Origin: Thalassovita mediterranea
GTDB lineage: Bacteria > Pseudomonadota > Alphaproteobacteria > Caulobacterales > Hyphomonadaceae
Assembly (NCBI GenBank): GCA_019448215.1
Contig: CP080408.1
Span: forward strand, 2,914,001 to 2,978,000
Length of the DNA stretch: 64,000 bases
Reading direction: 5' to 3'
In this document: positions 53,051-61,530 of the stretch, piece after piece
Numbering within the stretch: the first letter of the stretch is position 1
Layout: the number at the start of each line of letters is the position of its first letter
Made by a program: the position numbers and the translations under genes
Notes under the pieces: generated by a model
What the model was told of the DNA's origin: nothing
Databases searched by the model: none
The model's input: only the letters and a program-made list of their open reading frames with translations

Positions 53051-53468
53051 AGCTGTCGATCAATGCCCGAAGGTAGACATCCATAGCCCAGCGGTCGGAA
53101 TCGGTCGGCTTGCTTGCAAGCCGCGCGGCACATTCGACGATGTCTGCCAGCTGCCGGACCTGCCCGCGCTCAAGATCACGTCCAGCGCGGTAAGCGAGCG
53201 GCCAGCCTGTGAACATCCGGCCCGGCACGTCGTCATGGAAGATCACCTGACAGTTTTCGTGTCGCCAGTCCCGCCGGATGCGGGCATAGCAATCGCGAAC
53301 GGCGGCTTCTTCGCCTTCAATCACATGCAGGCAGAGCTGGTCCTGATGGATCAGCAGACCCGTGATTGATGCCTCGCGATTATGGTCGCGCGCAGCGGCA
53401 AGCATGTCGTACAGCGCATCATCGCGCAGCGACGGGCGGGCTTTCGACAGATAGATCAAACGTTTCAT
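53028..53468 (-). CDS. BLUF-domain protein lacking the photoactive glutamine
   Basis: A 146-residue protein: a BLUF flavin domain (1-95) plus a short helical tail. Tyr6 (RLIYLSKA), Asn30 (HNREASITGLL) and Trp89 (FTGWPL) match AppA Tyr21, Asn45 and Trp104 with identical spacing. At the position of AppA Gln63, 42 residues after the Tyr, this protein has His48 (LCLHVIEGE). That Gln drives the BLUF photocycle, so light response is probably lost or altered, while flavin binding could persist. Single-domain form, no effector. Overlaps purN by 23 bases; ends far from any partner. Confidence 0.88.
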   Translation of the reverse strand: MKRLIYLSKARPSLRDDALYDMLAAARDHNREASITGLLIHQDQLCLHVIEGEEAAVRDCYARIRRDWRHENCQVIFHDDVPGRMFTGWPLAYRAGRDLERGQVRQLADIVECAARLASKPTDSDRWAMDVYLRALIDSFSALTVQ

Positions 53469-53533
53469 CCGCGCGGATCCTCCAGGCTCAGACGAATCAA
53501 CTATTGCGCGATAATGGTTAATTTGCGTTTACC

Positions 53534-53571
53534 AAATGAAAAGAGCCCTCCCGCCGAAGACGAGAGGGCTC
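53534..53571 (-). terminator. Rho-independent terminator of ndk
   Basis: On the reverse strand GAGCCCTC (53571-53564) pairs with GAGGGCTC (53550-53543), followed by TTTTCATTT. It begins 26 bases after the ndk stop. Confidence 0.85.
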
Positions 53572-53596
53572 CCAATTCATTGATCCTGACGGGCGA

Positions 53597-54019
53597 TTAG
53601 CCTGCGATGTCAGCCTCAGAGAAGAACTGGCGGATCTCGATCGCAGCGTTCTCTTCGCTGTCGGAGCCGTGAACCGAGTTCTCACCGATCGACTTTGCGT
53701 AGAGCTTGCGGATCGTGCCCTCTTCAGCGTCTGCCGGATTGGTTGCGCCCATGACATCGCGGTACGCTTTCACGGCGTTCTCACCTTCGAGAACCTGAAC
53801 GACGACAGGACCGGAGGTCATGAAGTCAACGAGCTCACCAAAGAAAGGGCGTTCCTTGTGGACGTCGTAGAAGCGCTCAGCTTGCGCGCGGGTCATCTGG
53901 ATGCGGCGCTGGCCGATGATGCGCAGGCCAGCCTTCTCGATAACCGCGTTGACGGCGCCGGTCAGGTTACGCTCGGTCGCGTCCGGCTTGATGATCGAAA
54001 ATGTGCGTTGGATAGCCAT
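53597..54019 (-). CDS. ndk: Nucleoside diphosphate kinase
   Basis: A 140-residue kinase that balances NTP pools. Seen: [15 protein letters not shown] opening, [13 protein letters not shown] and the phosphorylated His in [14 protein letters not shown] before ATG 54019 and normal family length support this start; the open frame to 54094 is not part of the family. Its own terminator follows. Confidence 0.97.
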   Translation of the reverse strand: MAIQRTFSIIKPDATERNLTGAVNAVIEKAGLRIIGQRRIQMTRAQAERFYDVHKERPFFGELVDFMTSGPVVVQVLEGENAVKAYRDVMGATNPADAEEGTIRKLYAKSIGENSVHGSDSEENAAIEIRQFFSEADIAG

Positions 54020-54166
54020 GAATGGCTCCTTCAATAGTCTTGCTTTGGGTGAAACTCTCGCGCGGCCTATAGCGAGCAGGCCGCAGTCGGGCAACTCCTG
54101 CTGACAGACTGGGCTTCAGCCACTAGAGTCAGGCAGGATTGCCGCTTGAGAAGAGGACTACGGCCC

Positions 54167-54355
54167 ATGACCGGTATTTTGAGATTGATGATCGCGCTGG
54201 CTGTACTGATTTCGGCAATCTACGCATTGATCTGGCTCTGGACCGGGACCATTCCGGCATATGGGGCGGAGATCATGGGGACACTCGGCATCCTCACTGT
54301 CGTCTCGCTCATCATCCTGCTGATTTCGAGGCCGAACAGCCCACCAAAGGCCTAG
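54167..54355 (+). CDS. Small two-helix membrane protein
   Basis: A 62-residue hydrophobic protein with two predicted membrane helices (about 6-26 and 37-56) and a short polar tail (SRPNSPPKA). GAAGAGGAC lies 8-10 bases before ATG 54167; an in-frame start at 54146 would lie over that site. I do not recognise a family. Its stop codon overlaps the holC stop by four bases on the other strand. A longer frame on the same strand (54139-54828) is opposite holC and is not a gene. Confidence 0.6.
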   Translation: MTGILRLMIALAVLISAIYALIWLWTGTIPAYGAEIMGTLGILTVVSLIILLISRPNSPPKA

Positions 54356-54822
54356 CCAGCCTCTTTCCAGCCGCCCTGCTCTGTCTGCTGGAAGTATCGT
54401 GTGGTGAGCCCTGCATCCGACGCCGCCTTGTACATCTTGCGCGCCTTGTTGCGCACGGGCGTGTCGCCATCGTCGAACATCACCATGCACCGCGTATAGG
54501 ACGCATCCACCGGCATGTCGGCGCCGTCCATCAACAGCGCAACGGCAGCCTCGTTCAGGTTGTTGGGCTTCTCAGCGATCAAAACTGGCTGGCGCGCCGG
54601 ATCCAGGCCTGCCGCTTCAGCCTGGCCATGCGGCAGAAAGCTCTGGTCATCATATGTCCACAGGGCTGCATCCAGCGCCCCGCGGCGACGGATGTCGGGG
54701 CTGACGGCGAGTACGCGCCAGCCCCGCTCCAGGCATTTCTCAAGGAGTGGGCCCGCCGCCTGCTCAAGCGTCGTCCGCTTGAGGTGGTAGAACCACCATT
54801 CAGGTTTGCTGGCCGTGTCCAA
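54352..54822 (-). CDS. holC: DNA polymerase III chi subunit
   Basis: A 156-residue HolC protein: WWFYHLKRTTLEQAAGPLLEKCLERGWRVLAV opening and FLPHGQAE segment are typical, with an SSB-linking role in the clamp loader. The TTG start at 54822 is preferred because GAGGG lies 6 bases upstream, inside the end of pepA; ATG codons upstream are in pepA sequence. Directly downstream of pepA (2 bases between its stop and this start), a common pairing. Confidence 0.88.
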   Translation of the reverse strand: MDTASKPEWWFYHLKRTTLEQAAGPLLEKCLERGWRVLAVSPDIRRRGALDAALWTYDDQSFLPHGQAEAAGLDPARQPVLIAEKPNNLNEAAVALLMDGADMPVDASYTRCMVMFDDGDTPVRNKARKMYKAASDAGLTTRYFQQTEQGGWKEAG

Positions 54823-54824
54823 GT

Positions 54825-56291
54825 CTAGCCCTCGTAATTGTCGGCGATCCAACGATCGAGCAGGCGCGGGCCGTAGCCAGATGCCCAGCTCGGATCGAGC
54901 GGCGACTTCTCGGTCTCGACCCAGGCAACGCCTGCGATATCGAGGTGGGTCCAGGCCTGACCTTCATTGATGAAGCGCTTCAGGAACTGGGCCGCCGTGA
55001 TGGAGCCAGCAGACTTGCCGCCAATATTCTTCATGTCGGCGAATTGCGACTTCAGCTGGCGGTCATATTCCGGACCGATCGGCAGACGCCAGACGCGCTC
55101 ACCCTCGGCAAGGCCGGCTTTGGTCAGCTGGTCTGCCATCTCATCATTATCGGTGAAGAGACCGGCATGATGGTGGCCAAGCGAAATCACGATGGCGCCC
55201 GTGAGGGTCGCAAGGTCGACGATGGATTTCGGCTTGAACTCTTTCTGGGCGTACCAGAGCACGTCAGCAAGAACGAGACGTCCTTCGGCATCCGTGTTCT
55301 GAACTTCGATTGTCTGCCCGGAAGCCGAGGTGAGGATATCACCCGGGCGGATCGCGTTGCCATCCGGCATGTTTTCCACGAGGCCAACCAGACCCACGAC
55401 GTTGGCTTTAGCCTTGCGCTTGGCGAGCGAAAGCATGGCGCCGGTGACGGCTGCTGCGCCGCCCATATCGCCGCGCATCGCTTCCATACCTGGGCCAGGC
55501 TTGAGGGAGATGCCGCCTGTGTCGAAGCAGACGCCCTTGCCGCAGAGGGCCACTGGTGCGTCACCGTCCTTGCCGCCCATCCACTTCATGATGGCGAGCT
55601 TGGATTCCTTTACAGAGCCCTGCCCGACGCCGAGCAGTGAACCCATGCCAAGGGCTTCCATTTCCTTTTCACCGAGCACCTGCACTTCGAGACCATGCTT
55701 CTCGAGTTCCTTGATGCGGTCGGCGAAGCTGGCCGGGTACAGGATGTTTGGCGGGAGGTTCATGAGGTCACGCGCCATGAAGGTGCCTTCGGCGGCAGCT
55801 TCGAGCGGTGCCCACTTGTCAGCGGCCGCCGAAGCGTCGCCGGTTACGAGCGTGAATGTCTCCAGGCTTGGCTTGTCGTCATCCTTCAGCTTCGTGAAGT
55901 AGTTGTCGAAGCGATAAGAAGCGAGCTTCGCGCCAATCGCGGCACGGGCGGCGAACTCAGCGTCATCAGCGTGGAGCCCGAGCGATTTGAAGCCGCTGCC
56001 AGCCTGGCTTTTGACGAGAAGCGCGCCGATCTTTTCCTGGGCGCGGGCATCGCGGCCCTCTGGCTTGCCGCCACCGATAAGAACGGCGCGGCGAGCGGAT
56101 GCGCCTTTCGGCAGGACGACGACGGCCGTCTGGCCATGCTTGCCCGTGAAGCGGGTCTGGCCGAGCGCTTCGCTCAGAAGGCCACCGCTTGATTCGTCGA
56201 GCGACTTGGCCGCGCCGGGTAGACCGCCATCCTGATCGATTACGAATGCGACAATTTCGGTTTCTGCTTGTTCAGCAAATGTGATTTTCAT
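54825..56291 (-). CDS. pepA: Leucyl aminopeptidase
   Basis: A 488-residue M17 aminopeptidase. Signature NTDAEGRLVLAD and the metal-site lysine region GKGVCFDTGGISLKPG are present. GGAG precedes ATG 56291. Also known in E. coli as a DNA-binding protein in site-specific recombination, which is not implied here. Divergent from lptF with a 97-base spacer. Followed by holC. Confidence 0.95.
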   Translation of the reverse strand: MKITFAEQAETEIVAFVIDQDGGLPGAAKSLDESSGGLLSEALGQTRFTGKHGQTAVVVLPKGASARRAVLIGGGKPEGRDARAQEKIGALLVKSQAGSGFKSLGLHADDAEFAARAAIGAKLASYRFDNYFTKLKDDDKPSLETFTLVTGDASAAADKWAPLEAAAEGTFMARDLMNLPPNILYPASFADRIKELEKHGLEVQVLGEKEMEALGMGSLLGVGQGSVKESKLAIMKWMGGKDGDAPVALCGKGVCFDTGGISLKPGPGMEAMRGDMGGAAAVTGAMLSLAKRKAKANVVGLVGLVENMPDGNAIRPGDILTSASGQTIEVQNTDAEGRLVLADVLWYAQKEFKPKSIVDLATLTGAIVISLGHHHAGLFTDNDEMADQLTKAGLAEGERVWRLPIGPEYDRQLKSQFADMKNIGGKSAGSITAAQFLKRFINEGQAWTHLDIAGVAWVETEKSPLDPSWASGYGPRLLDRWIADNYEG

Positions 56292-56388
56292 GAATAAACT
56301 CCGTTTGACGCGAAAACTAAGCATCGACGCGCGCCAATCAACTCGCTAGGCAGTGCCACGCACACAAAAAACTGTATTCAAAGGCGCA

Positions 56389-57504
56389 ATGAAACGCATT
56401 CAGAGCTATCTTTTCAGGCAAGTGTTTCGCTCTGTCTTGATCATTGTGGGCGGCCTGACCCTCCTGGCGATCCTGGCGCAAGGGCTGTCGCAGACGGACA
56501 TCATCGTCGAAAACCGCCAGTCGGCCCTGACCTATTTCACCATCGTCGCGCTTGGCGCACCGCAGGTCATTGCGCTTCTTACACCGCTCGCTTTGTTTGT
56601 GGCGACCATCTGGTCTCTCAATAAACTGCACCGGGACAATGAGGTCGTCGTCGCAGGCGCCGCAGGCATGACGCGCTGGGATATCGCGTCGCCAATCCTG
56701 CGGCTCGCCGTGCTGGCCGCCATCGTCCATCTGGGCGTCAATCTCTGGGTCCAGCCCACTGCGCAGCGCCTGCTGCGAGAGACAGTTCAGGACGCACGCA
56801 CGGATCTCGCGACATCTCTCGTTCGCCCCGGACAGTTCACGACCGCCGGCGAAGGCCTCACAGTCTTTGCCCGCGAGTCGCGCGGCGGCGACCTCATCGG
56901 CGTGCTCATCTCCGACAATCGCGAGACCGAAACTGATTCGCGGGACTATCTCGCCCAGCGCGGCCGCTTCGTCGAAGTCGACGGCGTGCCAAGCATCATC
57001 ATGTGGGAAGGCCAGATTCATCAGATTGATGCAAATGGCGCCCTCTCGGTCCTGAACTTTGACCAGTCGACCTTCGACCTCACACCTTTTGTTGATGACA
57101 ACGCCGCCGTCGTCCTCAAGGCGTCTGACCGCTATCTGCACGAGCTCCTCTACATCGACACGACCAGCTACCAGGAACTGCGCGATCAGGAAGCCTTCCT
57201 GTCTGAAGCCAATGCGCGGCTGACGACGCCTCTGGTCTCGATTGCGATGGCACTCATCGCCGTGATGGCGGTTCTTGGCGGAGACTTTAACCGCCGCGGC
57301 TATTCACGGCGCATTGCGTTCGCGACAGGCGGCGCGCTTTTGCTCGTGATCGTCCAGCTGGTTGTTCAATCGGCCAGCCGCAGCAGTATTGGTGCAAACG
57401 CCGCGCAATGGCTGGTGCCGATTGGTACCGTCCTGGTTCTCTCGCTCATTTTCTTCAAATGGCGACTTAATGTGCCCAAACGCGTCCTGGGGGCAGCCCG
57501 CTGA
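56389..57504 (+). CDS. lptF: LPS export ABC transporter permease LptF
   Basis: A 371-residue inner-membrane protein: transmembrane helices at the N-terminus (IQSYLFRQVFRSVLII start), a periplasmic beta-jellyroll (about 125-265) and three helices at the end. Partner of LptG; with LptB it extracts LPS from the inner membrane. ATG 56389 gives the normal MKRIQSYLF opening. The stop overlaps the lptG start (TGATG). Confidence 0.93.
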   Translation: MKRIQSYLFRQVFRSVLIIVGGLTLLAILAQGLSQTDIIVENRQSALTYFTIVALGAPQVIALLTPLALFVATIWSLNKLHRDNEVVVAGAAGMTRWDIASPILRLAVLAAIVHLGVNLWVQPTAQRLLRETVQDARTDLATSLVRPGQFTTAGEGLTVFARESRGGDLIGVLISDNRETETDSRDYLAQRGRFVEVDGVPSIIMWEGQIHQIDANGALSVLNFDQSTFDLTPFVDDNAAVVLKASDRYLHELLYIDTTSYQELRDQEAFLSEANARLTTPLVSIAMALIAVMAVLGGDFNRRGYSRRIAFATGGALLLVIVQLVVQSASRSSIGANAAQWLVPIGTVLVLSLIFFKWRLNVPKRVLGAAR

Positions 57505-58622
57505 TGTTCCTCACCCGCATCCAAAGATACATCATCTGGCAGCTGCTTAGCGGCCTCGCCCTCGTGCTGGCAGTTTTCACGGCCACCATCATGCTCGTCG
57601 ACGTGGTCGAGCAGCTGCGAACGGTCGGCGGAGACGTTCAGCTTTCTCCACTGGAAGCTGTCGGTCTCTCCTTCATGAAGCTTCCTGGACTGATTGAGCA
57701 GACCCTACCCTTCGCAGTCCTTATTGCGGCCATGATCGCTTACAACCGGCTCAATACCCGCTCGGAGCTCGCCGTCATTCGCGCGAGCGGGCTGTCGGCA
57801 TGGGAGTTTCTGGCCCCCGTCATGGTGCTGGCCGTTGCGCTGGGCCTCTTCTCGATGATGGTGCTCAATCCGCTCGGCGCACGCCTCTCCAGCCAGTTCG
57901 AGCAGTCTCGCAACTCAATCCTGATCACCGGCGGTGTGCGCATCGATTCCAGCCGTGAGGATGTCTGGCTCCGTCAGGGTGACGGCAACTCGCAGATCGT
58001 CATTAGCGCCCAATCCGTCGACGAGACCGGGCAGATCTTCCAGGATGTGAAGATGATCGAGGAAGGCCGCGTCTTTCAAGATGGCCGCCCCACAGATCGC
58101 TACGAATTTATCCGCCGCATCGATGCTGAGCGCGCACGCATCACTGACGGCTTCTGGCAGATCGAGAACCTCGTCGAGAACATTCCCGGCCGCTCACCAG
58201 AGCGGATGGACGCGCTGGCTATTCCGACCGATCTCGACCCTGACCGCTTGCTTGACCGGTTCACTTCGCCAAACACGATCGGCTTCTGGCGCCTGCCGGG
58301 CTTTATCCACCAGACCAGCCAGGCCGGCCTCGACTCATCACGCTTTCAGGTTCGTCTCTACGGACTGACGGCAATGCCGCTCTTCTTTGCCGCCATGGGG
58401 CTGATCGGCGCGCTCGTCTGCCTGCGTATGTCGCGACTTGGCGGGACGAGCCGGCTGGTGGCCACTGGCTCGCTTGCTGCAGCTGGTGTCTTTTTCATCA
58501 TGCAGTTCTCCTCCAGTCTTGGCGCATCGGGTGCGCTGCCGCCGCTGATTGCGGCATGGGCACCTGCGGTCTTTGCGCTCTTTGCCAGCCTGGCTGTACT
58601 GGCATACCGCGAAGACGGCTGA
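57504..58622 (+). CDS. lptG: LPS export ABC transporter permease LptG
   Basis: A 372-residue permease with the same plan as LptF: MFLTRIQRYIIWQLLSG start, the coupling-region SELAVIRASGLSAWEFLAPV, periplasmic jellyroll and three C-terminal helices. Overlaps lptF by one base. Its presence indicates an LPS outer membrane. A GC-rich 7-bp hairpin (58628-58634 with 58646-58652), without T tract, follows the stop. Confidence 0.93.
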   Translation: MFLTRIQRYIIWQLLSGLALVLAVFTATIMLVDVVEQLRTVGGDVQLSPLEAVGLSFMKLPGLIEQTLPFAVLIAAMIAYNRLNTRSELAVIRASGLSAWEFLAPVMVLAVALGLFSMMVLNPLGARLSSQFEQSRNSILITGGVRIDSSREDVWLRQGDGNSQIVISAQSVDETGQIFQDVKMIEEGRVFQDGRPTDRYEFIRRIDAERARITDGFWQIENLVENIPGRSPERMDALAIPTDLDPDRLLDRFTSPNTIGFWRLPGFIHQTSQAGLDSSRFQVRLYGLTAMPLFFAAMGLIGALVCLRMSRLGGTSRLVATGSLAAAGVFFIMQFSSSLGASGALPPLIAAWAPAVFALFASLAVLAYREDG

Positions 58623-58692
58623 GATTCGGCGGCCCGGTTGACACTGGCCGCCACCACCCACAAGTTCCGCCGCGCTCTGGAGGTCACCCTAT

Positions 58693-61275
58693 ATGAAAGT
58701 TGTCGTTGTCGAGTCGCCGGCGAAAGCGAAGACGATCAACAAGTATCTTGGCAAGGACTACAAGGTCCTCGCCTCGTACGGCCATGTCCGTGACCTTCCC
58801 TCCAAGGACGGCTCGGTCGATCCTGACAATGACTTTGAGATGGTCTGGCAGGCCGACTCCAAATCGGCGAGCCGCATTCGCGATATCGCCGAGGCGACCA
58901 AGTCCGCCGACAAGCTCATTCTCGCGACTGACCCTGATCGCGAAGGCGAAGCCATCAGCTGGCACCTTCTGGAAGCGCTGGAAAAGCGTAAGGCGCTGAA
59001 AGGCATTCCGGTCGAGCGCGTCGTCTTTAACGCGATCACCAAGAATGCAGTGACCACCGCGATGGAGCAGCCGCGTGAGATCGATCAGGAGCTAGTCGAC
59101 GCCTATCTTGCCCGCCGCGCGCTCGATTACCTCGTCGGCTTCAATCTCTCTCCGGTTCTCTGGCGCAAGCTTCCAGGGTCTCGTTCTGCTGGCCGCGTCC
59201 AGTCCGTCGCCCTGCGCATCATTTGCCAGCGTGAGCTCGAGATCGAGACTTTCCAGCCTCAGGAATACTGGTCCATCGAAGCAGATCTTCGCGCAAAGGA
59301 CGGGACGAGCTTCAAAGCCCGCCTGCATGCCCTCGATGGCGACAACCTCAAGAAGTTCTCACTTCCCGATGAGAAGAGCGCGACCGCTGCCCTCGAAGCG
59401 GTGAAAGTCGGCGGCTATACGGTCAGCTCGGTTGAATCGAAGCCGGTCAAACGCAACCCGCCGCCGCCCTTCATCACCTCGACCCTGCAGCAGGAAGCCT
59501 CCCGCAAGCTCGGCTTTACGGCCAAGCGGACCATGGGCGCGGCGCAGAAGCTCTACGAGGAAGGCCGCATCACCTATATGCGGACCGACGGCATCAACAT
59601 GGCCGAAGAGGCCTACCATTCCTCGCGCAAGCAGATCGAAAGCGACTATGGCGCCCGATACCTGCCGGAAAAGCCGCGCCGCTATTCGTCCAAGGCCAAG
59701 AATGCGCAGGAAGCCCACGAGGCCATCCGCCCAACCGATTTCTCCATCCGCCCGGAAGAGTATCGAGGCGATGGCGACCTGAAAAAGCTTTACACGCTCA
59801 TCTGGCGCCGCGCTGTCGCCTCACAGATGGAAGCGGCAATCTTTGAGCGCACCACGCTCGACTTCATGTCGAAAGATGGCCGCGCACAGCTTCGCGCAAC
59901 CGGCCAGGTCGTCCAGTTTGACGGCTTCATCAAGCTCTACACTGAGGGCCGCGATGATGGCGACGAGGATGAAGATGCCGAAGGCCGCCTGCCGAAGATG
60001 AATGAGCGTGACCACGCCGACCTCATCGAAGCCAAATCTGACCAGCACTTCACCCAGCCGCCGCCGCGTTTCACTGAAGCTTCGCTCGTCAAGCGGCTGG
60101 AAGAGCTCGGCATCGGGCGTCCTTCGACCTATGCGTCCACCCTGTCGACGCTGGAAGACCGCGATTATGTGCGCCTTGAGAAGAAACAACTGATCCCTGA
60201 AGACAAGGGCCGTCTCGTCACCGCCTTCCTCGAAAACTTTTTCGCGCGCTACGTCGAGTACGACTTCACCGCAGAGCTTGAAGAACAGCTGGACGTCATT
60301 TCTGACGGCAAGCTCGACTGGAAAGCATTCCTGCGTGAGTTCTGGGTCCAGTTCCAGGCAGCGATCGCGGAGACGAAAGAGCTTCGCGTTTCAAACGTGC
60401 TGGACGCCTTGAATGAAGCACTCGGCCCTTACGTTTTCCCGAAGACGGACGAGAACGGCAATCCGAAAGAAAACCCGCGCGAATGTCCACTTTGCGGCGA
60501 AGGCGAACTGTCTCTAAAGCTTGGGCGCCACGGCGCTTTCGTCGGCTGTTCGCGCTATCCAGACTGCAAGTTCACCCGCCCCTTCTCTACCGATAGCGAG
60601 CAGGAGGGCGCCATCAATCCGGAAGGCGAAGAGCTCGGCCTGCATCCGGAAACTGGAGAGGCGGTCTTCCTCAAGACCGGCAGGTTTGGCCCCTATGTCG
60701 AAATGGCCGGCGGTGAGGACGACAAGCCCAAACGGACCAGCGTGCCGAAGGGTTGGGACGCCAAGGCACTGACACTGGATCAGGGCGTGAAGCTGCTTTC
60801 GCTGCCGCGCGATGTGGGGGAGCACCCTGATGATGGCGAGATGATCCGAGCCAATCTCGGCCGCTATGGTCCCTATGTGCAGCACCAGCGCACCTTCGCG
60901 AACGTGCAGACCATTGAGGAGCTGTTCGATATCGGCCTCAACCGCGCAGTGACGCTGATCGAAGACAAGAAAGCAAAACGCGGCGGTGGCCGCGGCGCGA
61001 CCCCGCTCAAGGAGCTTGGCAAGCACCCGGCGGACGACGAACCGATCCACGTTTATGAGGGCCGCTACGGGCCTTATGTGAAGCACAAGAAGACGAACGC
61101 GACCCTGCCAAAGGACGTGACGCCAGATACGGTCACGCTGGAACAGGCCGTCGAGCTGATTGACGCGAAGGCGAAAAAGCCGGCCAAGAAAAAGGCCCCG
61201 GCGAAGAAGAAGCCTGCCGCCAAGAAAAAGCCCGCAGCGAAGAAGACGGCGAAGTCAAAGACAGACGACGCGTAA
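58693..61275 (+). CDS. topA: DNA topoisomerase I
   Basis: An 860-residue type IA topoisomerase that relaxes negative supercoils. TOPRIM domain (VVVESPAKAKTINKYLG, DPDREGEAISWHL), catalytic Tyr about 295 in ITYMRTDG, one four-Cys zinc finger (CPLC...C...C near 597-625), Gly/Arg-rich repeats (GRYGPYV) and a Lys/Ala/Pro tail resembling histone H1 (KKPAAKKKP type) in the last ~35 residues. GGAGGTCACC lies before the ATG. Confidence 0.97.
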   Translation: MKVVVVESPAKAKTINKYLGKDYKVLASYGHVRDLPSKDGSVDPDNDFEMVWQADSKSASRIRDIAEATKSADKLILATDPDREGEAISWHLLEALEKRKALKGIPVERVVFNAITKNAVTTAMEQPREIDQELVDAYLARRALDYLVGFNLSPVLWRKLPGSRSAGRVQSVALRIICQRELEIETFQPQEYWSIEADLRAKDGTSFKARLHALDGDNLKKFSLPDEKSATAALEAVKVGGYTVSSVESKPVKRNPPPPFITSTLQQEASRKLGFTAKRTMGAAQKLYEEGRITYMRTDGINMAEEAYHSSRKQIESDYGARYLPEKPRRYSSKAKNAQEAHEAIRPTDFSIRPEEYRGDGDLKKLYTLIWRRAVASQMEAAIFERTTLDFMSKDGRAQLRATGQVVQFDGFIKLYTEGRDDGDEDEDAEGRLPKMNERDHADLIEAKSDQHFTQPPPRFTEASLVKRLEELGIGRPSTYASTLSTLEDRDYVRLEKKQLIPEDKGRLVTAFLENFFARYVEYDFTAELEEQLDVISDGKLDWKAFLREFWVQFQAAIAETKELRVSNVLDALNEALGPYVFPKTDENGNPKENPRECPLCGEGELSLKLGRHGAFVGCSRYPDCKFTRPFSTDSEQEGAINPEGEELGLHPETGEAVFLKTGRFGPYVEMAGGEDDKPKRTSVPKGWDAKALTLDQGVKLLSLPRDVGEHPDDGEMIRANLGRYGPYVQHQRTFANVQTIEELFDIGLNRAVTLIEDKKAKRGGGRGATPLKELGKHPADDEPIHVYEGRYGPYVKHKKTNATLPKDVTPDTVTLEQAVELIDAKAKKPAKKKAPAKKKPAAKKKPAAKKTAKSKTDDA

Positions 61276-61379
61276 GCGGTTGAATCGCTTTACAATCTCT
61301 TCGGTCGAACCAGATGTAGGTCATTAGCTCAATTCTCGGTGCGGGCGCGAGCTCGCACCCGACAGACAGGATATTGAAG

Positions 61380-61511
61380 ATGACCGAACCGAAACTGCAG
61401 GAAGAAGAAGCACGCCAGGGCGAAACCGGCAAAGGCGTGCGTTACGTGCTCATTATTTCCACCGTCGCCGCGGTGATCGCCCTTGGAGTGATCTTCGCCT
61501 TCGTCATCTGA
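61380..61511 (+). CDS. 43-residue single-helix membrane protein
   Basis: A small gene encoding 43 residues: a polar, Glu/Gln-rich N-terminus (TEPKLQEEEARQGETGKG) and one hydrophobic C-terminal helix (about 21-43) ending at the stop, so it is a tail-anchored type. Start context ACAGGATATTGAAG is a modest ribosome site. It lies between topA and rnr, 19 bases before the rnr ATG at 61531. Base composition and third-position GC fit coding. Function unknown. Confidence 0.62.
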   Translation: MTEPKLQEEEARQGETGKGVRYVLIISTVAAVIALGVIFAFVI

Positions 61512-61530
61512 TTTCAGGCCGGCAGGCTGA

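Noticed and set aside
54139-54828. Long plus-strand reading frame of 229 residues
   Set aside because: It lies opposite holC, is rich in Arg/His/Cys as antisense frames of GC-rich genes are, and matches nothing; the small membrane gene in another frame is more credible.
61276-61379. Possible tRNA between topA and the 43-residue gene
   Set aside because: A TTCGGTCGAACC stretch and a GC-rich inverted repeat caught the eye, but no cloverleaf with acceptor and anticodon arms can be drawn.
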